A stretch of 7,848 nucleotides of DNA from an uncultured Gemmatimonadota bacterium (GCA_946479015.1 CAMLEQ010000163.1:1-7848), one strand, 5' to 3'; positions 1-6,904 are shown, numbered from the stretch's first letter. Numbers and translations: made by a program. The notes: a model not told the origin generated them from the letters alone.

Positions 1-72
1 CTCTACCTCCCTCCTCTTCCCGTCAGTCTCCCACACGCCACACGCGTCGTTCGGTGTTCCAGCCACCAGGCC
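1..72. other. Downstream flank of the response regulator gene
   Basis: These bases follow the regulator's TAG stop. I see no strong stem-loop, gene fragment or recognisable site. On the minus strand it has a short imperfect repeat of GTGTGGC/GTGTGGG and then a purine-rich run (GGGAAGAGGAGGGAGG) at the window edge, which could precede another gene, but this cannot be told from here. Confidence 0.4.
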
Positions 73-764
<692 letters not shown>

Positions 765-768
<4 letters not shown>

Positions 769-2546
769 CGTGGCACCTCCTCGCCGGTCGTCCGCGCGCC
801 GGCGCCGCGCGATGCCTCATCGCACTCGGGCGCGGGGGAGTGCTCCGGCTGGCGCGGGAGCGCATCGGGGGTGCAGCGCGCGGCGGGCAGCTCCACCACG
901 AAGCGCGCGCCCCGCGCGGGGGATGCCTCCACCCACACGCGCCCGCCGTGCAGCGCCACCAGCTCCGCCACCACCGAGAGGCCGATGCCGCTCCCCGCCA
1001 CGGCGGAGCTGGCGTCGCGCTCCAGCCGGTAGAACGGATCCCAGATGCGCGCGCGCTTCTCCTCCGGGATCCCCGGCCCCTCGTCGTCGACCGCGATCCG
1101 CGCGCGCGATCCGGCGAGGGAGAGCCGCACGTGCACCGTCTGCCCGGCGGGGCCGTACTTCACCGCGTTGTCGAGCAGGTTCACGAGCATCTGCCGCAGC
1201 GCGCCGCGATCCACGGTGGCGACGATGCCATCCTCCAGCTCGGCGCGCACGCCCACGTGGCGCGCCTGCGCGATGGGGGCGAACGCCTCGATCGCCTCGC
1301 GGAGCTGGCCGGCCAGCTCGGTGGGCACGGGGGCGAGCCGCGACAGCCGCCGCTCGGCGCGCGAGAACTGCAGCACGTTCTCCACCAGATGGGTGAGCCG
1401 GCGCGCCTCCTGGTCGATGATCTCCAGCGAGCGGCGCCGCTCGCCGTCGCTGCGCACGCGGCCGAGCAGCAGCGTCTCGGCGAACATGCGCACCTGCGCG
1501 AGTGGCGTGCGCAGCTCGTGCGAGATGCTGGAGATGAAGTCCGCGCGCAGCCGCGCCAGCTCGTACTCGCGGCGGAGCTGGAGGAGGGCGGTGATCACGA
1601 GCCCGGTGGAGAGCACCACGAGCGCGATCAGGAACGGCAGGCGCGATCTCGGGAGCCCGCCGATCACCAGCCGGTCGGCGAGCGAAGGGCGGAGGGCGAT
1701 GGTCACCGTGAAGCCGCCGTACTTGTCCATCTCCTGCCGCCCGCTGTAGGTGGGCGGGTACTGCACCGCCGAGGCGTACAGTGGGTGCCCCGCGCCGTCG
1801 CGCACGACCACGGAGAGCATGGAGTCGTTGGGCGTCTCGCCCACGAGCGCAGGCGGGAGGAGCGGGTAGTAGCGGTAGATCTCGTCGAACACGTGCCCCG
1901 CGAAGGGCGCGTACGCGGAGGAGAAGCCGTAGGCGCGGGTCGGCGATCCCGTCACGTCGCGGCGGTAGACGAAGGCGACGAGGCGCGGCGTCCCCTCCAC
2001 CGTGCTCTCGATGTGCCCGAACTCCCAGTCCGGCTTGACGTACTGGCGCGTGTACACCGGGATCGTGTCGCCGAGCCAGCGGCGGAACGCCGGCGACGCG
2101 CATCCGTGGCTGGCGGGGATGGCGCGCGTGTCGAGGTCGACGCGGAAGTAGAACAGCTCGTTCGTGGGCGCCGCGTGATCGCACTGGCGCGCGCCGGCGG
2201 GGATCGAGTCGAGCATCGGCGCCACCCGGTACGCGCTCGTGAGGGGCGCGTCGCCGTGCGAGGAGGGACCGTACAACTTCTCGTACATGACGCTCCAGAT
2301 CCCCTCCTTCGCGTTGACGGCGAACTCGAGCGCGGCGAAGGCGGCATAGTCGCGCAGCGCGCGCTCGGCGGTGGCGCGGTGCGAGCGCGCGGCGTCCTGC
2401 GCCTGATAGGCGAGCACGGCCGTGGCCACGACGCTCATGGTGAGCAGCGCGACCAGGAGTGTCATGCGCGACCGCGGCGCGCGCGGCCATCGGGCGGCGC
2501 GGGGAGCGCGCGGAGCGCGGGGAGTGGGAGCGGCGCGGTCTGCCAT
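765..2546 (-). CDS. Membrane sensor histidine kinase (HisKA-HATPase), no HAMP
   Basis: This protein would sense a signal outside the cytoplasmic membrane, autophosphorylate on histidine and pass the phosphate to the regulator encoded next. It has an Arg/Pro/Ala-rich cytoplasmic leader (1-27), TM1 (about 28-48), a roughly 255-residue extracytoplasmic region (about 49-302) matching no sensor fold I can name, and TM2 (about 303-323). A short REYELARLRADF linker leads directly into HisKA with H343 in SISHELRTP, so there is no room for HAMP. The ATPase domain shows an N box (NLLDN, 456-460), G1 (DDEGPGIP, 487-494), an F box (PFYR, 504-507) and G2 (GSGIGLS, 518-524). A low-complexity tail of about 38 residues follows. 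The start is less certain: neither the ATG at 2546 nor the internal ATG at 2465 (Met28, start of TM1) has a Shine-Dalgarno sequence. The signal is unknown. Confidence 0.95.
774..782 (-). promoter_or_regulatory. Shine-Dalgarno site of the response regulator, inside the kinase gene
   Basis: GAGGAGGTG lies 5 nt before the regulator ATG and encodes the Glu-Glu-Val near the C-terminus of the kinase. It fixes the regulator start and supports coupling of the two proteins' synthesis through the 4-nt ATGA overlap. Confidence 0.85.
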
Positions 2547-2554
2547 GTGCGTCG

Positions 2555-2560
2555 ATACTA
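2555..2560 (-). promoter_or_regulatory. Possible -10 element for the two-component operon
   Basis: TAGTAT on the minus strand ends 8 nt before the kinase ATG, so transcription could begin at or next to the start codon and give a leaderless mRNA. This would fit the lack of a Shine-Dalgarno sequence. No convincing -35 lies at the standard distance, and a weak TTGTAA further upstream is about 28 nt away. This is a suggestion from spacing and composition only: it is a rare AT-rich hexamer in a GC-rich gap. Confidence 0.25.
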
Positions 2561-2652
2561 CATGGCGGCGGGGCGGGGGGCAGGGGGATTACAAGAATCT
2601 GACACGGGGCGGGGCGCGGGACGCGGCGTGCGGGACGCGGGTGATATGGAAC

Positions 2653-2688
2653 GCGACACGGGGCCGGCATTCGCCGGCCCCGTGTCGC
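2653..2688 (-). terminator. Perfect 16-bp stem-loop, probable terminator of the lipoprotein unit
   Basis: GCGACACGGGGCCGGC pairs without a mismatch with GCCGGCCCCGTGTCGC across a 4-nt loop (ATTC on the plus strand, GAAT on the minus strand). It begins 48 nt after the lipoprotein stop codon and lies about 107 nt before the kinase start, where a terminator between two same-strand units would be expected. There is no U-rich tract on either side, so it is not a classical intrinsic terminator. It could be a U-less terminator, an RNA 3'-end stabiliser or a protein-binding palindrome. The repeat itself is certain; its function is inferred. Confidence 0.6.
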
Positions 2689-2736
2689 AATCAATGCCTC
2701 ATGCGCATCCCGCGCCCCGCCCCCTCGTCCCGCGCC

Positions 2737-3687
2737 TCACGGCGCGGTAGCCGCCGTGAGCGTGAACGCGGTCGTGTCGGACGCGCCGGTCGAGAGCGTC
2801 GCCGTCGCCGGGTGCGAGGGGTCGGTGGTGAAGGTCACGCCGGAGGGGGCGATCACGTCCACCGAGTAGATCCCGGGCGCCTCGAAGGGGAAGTGCGCCG
2901 CGAACGCGCCGGTGCCATCGTCGGTGAAGGCCACCGTGTCCGGCGTCGCGCCATCGGTCGTGAGCACGGCGGAGAAGTCGCCGAGCCCGAGCGTGCTTCC
3001 GTTCACCGTGGGCATCGTGACGTCGGCGCCCTTCGTCAGCGTGACGGTGAGCCCGGCGGTGGTGGCGAAGTCGGTGGCGTGAATCACCGGGTGCATCACC
3101 CACCCGCCGGAGCCCCCCGCCTGCTGGCCGAAGCTCTGCGACACGTCGAAGTCCACCAGCATCACCTTCGAGTCGCCGTCGATCGACACCGAGCCGCCGG
3201 GGAGCGTGACCTTGAGCCCGGACTGGCCGAAGCTCGGCATCTGGAGCGTGCCGCCCACCTGCGCGTCGGCCGGGAGGCCGGCGTAGTCGGGGGACGAGGC
3301 GTAGATGGTGCTGGTGCCGTCGCCGTTGTCCACCTCGATGTACGCGCCGGTGATGACGAAGCGCAGTTGGCTGTAGTGGCCGGCCGGCACGATGCCGTCG
3401 TGCACCAGCTCCGCCGTGGAATCGGCGAGGGTGAGCAGGTCGGTGGTCACGGCGGTGTCGAGGAGCACGACCTCACCGCCGCTCCCCTGAAGCCCGATCT
3501 CCGAGATGGTGACCACGGCCTTCTTCACATTGCCCGGCGCGTCCTTGAGCAGGAGCGAGATCCGGCCGGTGCCGGAGGCGGCGGAGTCGCTACACGCCGT
3601 GAGCGGGGCGAGCATGGCGAGCGCCAGGCCGGCCACGAGAGCGGAGGAGCGGATCCACGACGATCCGCGATTCGTGCAACGTCGCAT
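2737..3687 (-). CDS. DUF4382-type lipoprotein with C-terminal beta domain
   Basis: This is an exported lipoprotein of unknown function. The signal peptide runs from Met1 to a lipobox LTAC, with lipidated Cys32 followed by SDSAASG; Ser at +2 allows outer-membrane sorting by the E. coli rule. Residues about 41-205 fit the DUF4382 pattern: an RISLLLKDAPG opening, VVTISEIGL, DLLTLADSTAELV, an IVPAGHYSQLRFVI turn and a closing MLVDFDVSQSF...MHPVIHATDF. Residues about 211-316 are a Thr/Val/Ala-rich beta segment, perhaps Ig-like, and Cys-free. The frame is open to 3729, but I place the start at the ATG at 3687. This ATG has AAGGAAGGA 5 nt upstream and begins right before a proper signal peptide; the longer form would bury the signal. 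The gene sits 48 nt after the helical-repeat protein gene, probably in the same transcript, and is followed by the 16-bp stem-loop. Confidence 0.85.
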   Translation of the reverse strand: MRRCTNRGSSWIRSSALVAGLALAMLAPLTACSDSAASGTGRISLLLKDAPGNVKKAVVTISEIGLQGSGGEVVLLDTAVTTDLLTLADSTAELVHDGIVPAGHYSQLRFVITGAYIEVDNGDGTSTIYASSPDYAGLPADAQVGGTLQMPSFGQSGLKVTLPGGSVSIDGDSKVMLVDFDVSQSFGQQAGGSGGWVMHPVIHATDFATTAGLTVTLTKGADVTMPTVNGSTLGLGDFSAVLTTDGATPDTVAFTDDGTGAFAAHFPFEAPGIYSVDVIAPSGVTFTTDPSHPATATLSTGASDTTAFTLTAATAP

Positions 3688-3692
3688 GCTGG

Positions 3693-3701
3693 TCCTTCCT
3701 T
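3693..3701 (-). promoter_or_regulatory. Shine-Dalgarno site that sets the lipoprotein start
   Basis: AAGGAAGGA on the minus strand lies 5 nt before the ATG at 3687. It decides between this start and the more distal in-frame ATG at 3729, which has no comparable site. Confidence 0.75.
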
Positions 3702-3735
3702 GGTAGAGGTTGATCGGAGCCGGAGACATCGTGCG

Positions 3736-4455
3736 TCAGGGATGTCCCGGGCGACCAGGATGTCCGCGTGTTCCACCGCCGGCGTTCGCCGGAACGCCGA
3801 CCGGTGGTCTCCCGCCAGGCGCATTCGTCGCGCCGCCCCGGCGGGCGGCGGAGACGCCGCGCCCCACGGCGCCGGGGGAGCCCGCCGCGTCGCCGGCGCG
3901 TGCCGGCAACGACTCGAGCTCCGCGTCGCTCGCGTGCGCATCGAGCATCTGCTTCACCCGTGCCAGCGCATCGGCGGCCGGCACCCCCCGCGCGCCGAGC
4001 GCGCCGAGCACGTACATCGGCACGGCGAGCGAGCGGCCGGAGGGGGCGCTCTGCGCCAGCGCGCTCACGGTGCCGCCATCGATCCCCTGGCGCATCGCCT
4101 CGGCCGCGGCCTCGATGTCGTCCGGCGTGGCGTCGCGCCCCGACGCGGCGAGCGCGCCGCGCGCGCTCGCGAGCCGGTCCGCCTGCTCGCCGATCGCGCG
4201 ATCGATCGCCTGGGGATCGACCCCCTTCGCCGCGAACTTGAGCGCGCGCTGCACGAGCGCGTCGGCGGGAAGCCCGTCGGCGCGCGCGGCGCTCACGCGC
4301 GCCAGCACGTGGGCGGCGACGTCCGCGGGAAGGACCTGCCGCAGCCGGTCCGCGGCATCGGAGCCGCCCTGGGCGCGCATCGGCGCGGCGCCCGTGACGA
4401 GCGCGAGCGCGGCGACGAGAACAGGTGAGAGTCGTGAGGACATGCGTGAGGTCAT
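3736..4455 (-). CDS. Exported alpha-helical repeat protein, function unknown
   Basis: I do not recognise a named family, although proteins with this repeat pattern seem familiar from Gemmatimonadota. With the ATG at 4455 the product is 239 aa. A signal peptide (about 1-29, LSPVLVAALALVTGAAPMRAQ) probably is cleaved after Ala-28 or Gln-29. The mature part has three degenerate helical units: GLPADALVQRALKFAAKGVD (from 61), TPDDIEAAAEAMRQGIDGG (from 110) and GVPAADALARVKQMLDAHAS (from 157). Each is a Pro-started helix, a Gly/Ala/His turn and a second short helix. The last 50 residues are disordered and Gly/Pro/Arg-rich. The frame is open to a GTG at 4512, but GAGG lies 8 nt before the ATG at 4455, and starting there puts the signal peptide at the N-terminus. 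A second ATG at 4443 is possible. The gene lies 87 nt after the CBM48 envelope gene and 48 nt before the lipoprotein, so it may belong to either unit or both. Confidence 0.75.
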   Translation of the reverse strand: MTSRMSSRLSPVLVAALALVTGAAPMRAQGGSDAADRLRQVLPADVAAHVLARVSAARADGLPADALVQRALKFAAKGVDPQAIDRAIGEQADRLASARGALAASGRDATPDDIEAAAEAMRQGIDGGTVSALAQSAPSGRSLAVPMYVLGALGARGVPAADALARVKQMLDAHASDAELESLPARAGDAAGSPGAVGRGVSAARRGGATNAPGGRPPVGVPANAGGGTRGHPGRPGHP

Positions 4456-4542
4456 GGTGGTCGCCTCGGCGAACGAGTGATGGGGCGCGAGGTACGGCGG
4501 CCGCCCCTTCACGAGTCATGACTGCGGCATCGCCGCGGTGCG
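4456..4542. other. 87-bp gap between CBM48 envelope gene and helical-repeat gene
   Basis: If the helical-repeat protein starts at 4455, this gap contains a 10-bp perfect palindrome AGTCATGACT (4514-4523) and a small GCGGC/GCCGC hairpin with a 3-nt loop (4524-4536), just after the stop of the CBM48 gene. They could mark an operator or a weak processing/termination point between the units. Neither is strong enough for a firm call, and no convincing promoter is visible. Confidence 0.35.
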
Positions 4543-5736
4543 TCACATCCCCGGCGCGGGGACCGTCAACACGCCGAAGGAGCCGCCGAATTCGTCGGTG
4601 ATCACCACGAGCCCCGGGGGCACCACCCATTGGCGCCCATCGAGGCGGAGGTTCACCTGGTGCGTGCCGGCGGGAATGGGGAGCGAGGCCGTGAACCACC
4701 CGCCGCCCGCGGGCGTCAGCGCGATGGGGCGCCAGTCGGTGAAGTCACCGGCGATCTCCACGCGCGCGGCGCGCGGGGCGCGGACGCGCACCGTTCGCGC
4801 ATCGCCGCTCGCGGTCGCGATCGTGAAGCGCTCCACCCCGCGCTCCTCGCGCACGCCGTCGACACGGTGCGCCGGGAGAGGCTCGTCCTCCGCGGGGCGG
4901 CGCGACGCGATGCGCAGCGACAGCGTGGCGTAGCGTCCACCGGGAAAGCCCTGCGCGAGATCCACGGGGTAGCTCCCCGCCGCCGCCACGAGCGCCAGGT
5001 GGCGACCCACCCAGAGCGTGCCGGACGCGCTCCCCCACAGACGTCGTCCCTGATCGCCGATCACCAGTCCGTTCCCAGCGCGCGCGCCGAGGGTGCCGGC
5101 GAGCTCCGCCGCGCCGCGGATCCAGCGGAGCGCGAGATCCGCATCGGCGTAGTCGCCGCCGCCGGAGACGTGTGTGGGCGCGGCACCCGCCACCACGGTG
5201 ACGTCGCGCCAGCGCGCCCACGCGCCGAGATCCGCGGCGACGATGTCGTGCGCGGCCACGCCGTCCCAGGCGCGCCCGCCAGCCGCGCCTCCCCACACTC
5301 CCCAGCGCGCGCGCATGAGATGCAGGCGCGCGCCGGCGGAAATCTGTCCGGTACCCGCGCCGCCGTCGCGCGTGCTCCCTCCGGCGTCGGCGCTCAGCTC
5401 GGGGCGCAGCGGGCCGAGCATGCCCGTGAAGAGCGAGCCGGAGAGCTCGCCCTGCGCGGACCAGATGCCATTGCCGGCGAGGGAGTACGTGCCATCCGCG
5501 GCGAGCGTGGCGCGCGGGCGCTCGAGCCGCAGCGCGGGCGAGAGCGTGAGGGAGGACTGGCTCGACGAGTCGGCGTAGCGCACTCCCGCGCCTCCCACGT
5601 CGATGGACCCGATGAGCGACTGCGCGCGGGCGGTGCCCACGGACGCGGCGAGCAGGAGCAGCGCGCGCGATGCGCAGCGGCGCGCGATGCGGCCGCGCGC
5701 TGGTGAGCGAGGCATCCCGGGACGGCGGTGGCTCAA
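4543..5736 (-). CDS. Exported envelope protein with C-terminal CBM48/AMPK-type domain
   Basis: This is a probable outer-membrane or periplasmic protein. The signal peptide (about residues 16-39) has basic residues, ALLLLAASVG and an ARAQ cleavage site. The middle (about 40-277) is rich in Gly, Ser and aromatics with alternating polar/apolar residues, suggesting beta strands and possibly a small barrel; I cannot confirm a pore. After a charged linker (278-310), residues about 312-392 form an AMPK-beta/CBM48-like fold with AGDFTDWRP (329-337), W347, a GTHQVNLRLDG hairpin (357-367), W370 and EFGG...GVLTV. The TTG at 5736 overlaps the preceding stop as TTGA, favouring coupling. The ATG at 5715, seven codons later, is an equally good candidate because neither start has a clear ribosome binding site and both keep the signal peptide. 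The domain matches one on the product of the gene just upstream, so the two proteins may share a ligand or partner. An enzymatic role is unlikely, as no catalytic domain is visible. Confidence 0.82.
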   Translation of the reverse strand: MSHRRPGMPRSPARGRIARRCASRALLLLAASVGTARAQSLIGSIDVGGAGVRYADSSSQSSLTLSPALRLERPRATLAADGTYSLAGNGIWSAQGELSGSLFTGMLGPLRPELSADAGGSTRDGGAGTGQISAGARLHLMRARWGVWGGAAGGRAWDGVAAHDIVAADLGAWARWRDVTVVAGAAPTHVSGGGDYADADLALRWIRGAAELAGTLGARAGNGLVIGDQGRRLWGSASGTLWVGRHLALVAAAGSYPVDLAQGFPGGRYATLSLRIASRRPAEDEPLPAHRVDGVREERGVERFTIATASGDARTVRVRAPRAARVEIAGDFTDWRPIALTPAGGGWFTASLPIPAGTHQVNLRLDGRQWVVPPGLVVITDEFGGSFGVLTVPAPGM

Positions 5737-6362
5737 CCGGCGCGCGCGCCGACGGTGAGGATCGAGCTGGTGGTGCCGAAGTCGTCGTGCACGGTGAGCG
5801 GCGTGCTGGGGTCAGCCGTCCACGTGCGGCCGTTCACGATGAACGCGTACTCGTGCCGCCCCGGCTGGAGCGCCACGGAGACCGACCACGCACCGCCGGC
5901 CCCGGTGGGGCGGAGGGGGGTGGCGGCGCGGTCCCAGTCGTTGAAGTCCCCCACGAGCGTCACGCTCGCCGCGGACGGCGCGATGAACACGAAGCGCACC
6001 ACGTGCACGGTGTCGTGCCCCGGGCTCGCCGGCGTGGCGGCGGCCGGCAGCGACGCGACGCGCTCCGATGGGACCGCGCGCGCGCCGGTGGCCTCGGCGC
6101 TTCCGCCGACGCTCGCGCGCCCGCCGAGGAACGCAGCGACCGCGATCGCCGCCGCCGCCGCGAGCGCGGCCGGGGTGGAGAGGTGCAGCACCCGCGTGGG
6201 CGCGCGACGCGGGCGCGGCGCGGCGCGCACGGCGGCCATGAGGCGTGCGTCGAACGCGGGGGAGAGCGTCTCGGCGGCGCGCAACGGGCGCGCCAGCCGC
6301 TCGATCTCCGGGTCGCGCGGCTCGCCGGAATCCGGCGGCACGATGTCGTGATGGTCCGTCAT
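5733..6362 (-). CDS. Putative anti-sigma factor with periplasmic CBM48/AMPK-type domain
   Basis: Position, topology and operon structure suggest an anti-sigma factor for the preceding sigma gene. The 209-residue product has a short cytoplasmic N-terminus (1-58) with a helical EIERLARPLRAAETLSPAFD segment, one membrane helix (about 62-80), a Pro/Ala linker, and an extracytoplasmic CBM48-like domain (about 118-205). That domain carries VGDFNDWD (137-144), W159, GRHEYAFIVNG (168-178), W181 and DDFG...SILTV. The HxxxCxxC zinc motif of many anti-sigma factors is absent; the protein contains no cysteine. The ATG at 6362 overlaps the sigma stop as ATGA, with a strong GAGGAGGTG 8 nt upstream. The frame stays open to 6716, but that extension only overlaps the sigma gene. 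What is seen is topology and the fold signature; binding to the sigma factor is inferred. Confidence 0.85.
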   Translation of the reverse strand: MTDHHDIVPPDSGEPRDPEIERLARPLRAAETLSPAFDARLMAAVRAAPRPRRAPTRVLHLSTPAALAAAAAIAVAAFLGGRASVGGSAEATGARAVPSERVASLPAAATPASPGHDTVHVVRFVFIAPSAASVTLVGDFNDWDRAATPLRPTGAGGAWSVSVALQPGRHEYAFIVNGRTWTADPSTPLTVHDDFGTTSSILTVGARAG

Positions 6363-6904
6363 GATCGGTGCACCTCCTCGAGCAACTCGCGGAGCCGCTC
6401 GCACGCGCGCTTCACTCGCATCTTCAGCGCGGACACCCCCGCGCCGGTGAGCTCCGCCATCTCCTCGTAGCTCAGCTCTTCCACGTGCTTCAACAGGAAC
6501 GCCTCGCGGTGCGCGACGTCGAGCCGGTCGAGCGCGCGCTGGATCTCCTCGCGCAGCGCGACGTCGCCCTCGACTTCCGGAGCCAGCACGCCGTCCAGCA
6601 CGTCGTCGTCGCGCACGAAGTACCGCTCCCTGCGTCCGCGCCGCGTGGCGCGGGTGCGGCACTCGTTGATCACGATGCGCCGGAGCCACGCCCCGAAGCG
6701 GGTGCGGTCCCGGCACTGGTCGAGCGCCCGATACGCCCTGAGAAACGCCGCGAGCAACGCCTCTTCGGCGTCGTCGCGGCTCCCCAGCAGGCGCATGGCG
6801 TAACGTGTGCAGACATCGCGATGGCGGGAGAACAGGATGGCGAAGGCATCCGCATCGCCGTCCAGCACGACGGCGATGATCTCCTCGTCCGATCTCGCAT
6901 CCAT
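6359..6904 (-). CDS. ECF-type RNA polymerase sigma factor
   Basis: This 181-residue sigma-70 family protein has only regions 2 and 4, as in ECF sigma factors. Region 2 (about 10-90) includes the core-binding DDAEEALLAAFLRAYRAL segment (44-61) and the RFGAWLRRIVINECRTRATR stretch. A short acidic linker (about 98-118) leads to region 4 (about 118-175), whose helix-turn-helix is ELSYEEMAELTGAGVSALKM (143-162) followed by RVKRACERLRELL. It would direct RNA polymerase to promoters not visible here, and is probably held inactive by the membrane protein encoded next, with which it overlaps by 4 nt. The ATG at 6904 lies 31 nt after the fabI stop. A GGAGGG is present but about 20 nt upstream, too far for a normal ribosome binding site. 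Co-transcription with fabI, a promoter inside fabI, or both are possible. No C-terminal extension is present. Confidence 0.93.
   Translation of the reverse strand: MDARSDEEIIAVVLDGDADAFAILFSRHRDVCTRYAMRLLGSRDDAEEALLAAFLRAYRALDQCRDRTRFGAWLRRIVINECRTRATRRGRRERYFVRDDDVLDGVLAPEVEGDVALREEIQRALDRLDVAHREAFLLKHVEELSYEEMAELTGAGVSALKMRVKRACERLRELLEEVHRS
6371..6379 (-). promoter_or_regulatory. Shine-Dalgarno site of the putative anti-sigma gene, inside the sigma gene
   Basis: GAGGAGGTG, 8 nt before the ATG at 6362, codes for Glu-Glu-Val near the sigma factor's C-terminus. It selects the ATG at 6362 over the open frame reaching 6716 and supports coupled synthesis of the two proteins. Confidence 0.8.

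Larger units (their letters stand above)
2547..2736. other. 190-bp intergenic region between lipoprotein and kinase genes
   Basis: This is the longest non-coding gap in the window. It holds a perfect 16-bp inverted repeat (2653-2688), an extra copy of part of its arm (GACACGGGGC at 2601-2610 and 2655-2664), two direct copies of GCGGGACGCGG (2616-2626 and 2630-2640) and a possible -10 hexamer next to the kinase start. It probably contains the end of the upstream transcription unit and the promoter of the two-component system. I see no small gene in it. Confidence 0.6.

Noticed and set aside
840..2750. Long plus-strand open frame (636 codons) opposite the histidine kinase
   Set aside because: It is antisense to a gene with every kinase motif in place. 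Its product is His/Arg/Gly-rich with no recognisable domain, which is expected of antisense frames in GC-rich DNA.
3780..3799. Inverted repeat CGGCGTTC/GAACGCCG with a 4-nt loop
   Set aside because: It lies within the coding end of the helical-repeat protein gene, in Gly/Pro/Ala codons. An 8-bp stem of this kind can arise by chance in such GC-rich repetitive coding DNA.
2422..4428. Long plus-strand open frame (668 codons) spanning the intergenic region and two genes
   Set aside because: It crosses the 16-bp palindrome and runs antisense to the lipoprotein and helical-repeat genes. The composition is low-complexity Arg/Gly/His with no domain.
4514..4523. Palindrome AGTCATGACT as an operator
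   Set aside because: A single 10-bp palindrome with no recognisable promoter elements nearby is too weak to call; it is recorded only as part of the gap description.
3590..4699. Minus-strand 369-codon frame overlapping three genes in another frame
   Set aside because: The product is almost entirely Arg/Ala/Gly with no motif, while the alternative frame gives a protein with a clear signal peptide and helical repeats.
6110..6180. Ala/GCC-GCG-rich tract as a DNA repeat or Z-DNA element
   Set aside because: It encodes the alanine-rich membrane helix of the putative anti-sigma protein, and the codon bias explains the repetitiveness.
6363..6716. N-terminal extension of the putative anti-sigma protein to 6716
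   Set aside because: It would lie entirely within the sigma gene and is Arg/Ala-rich nonsense. The ATG at 6362 has a strong ribosome site and an ATGA overlap.
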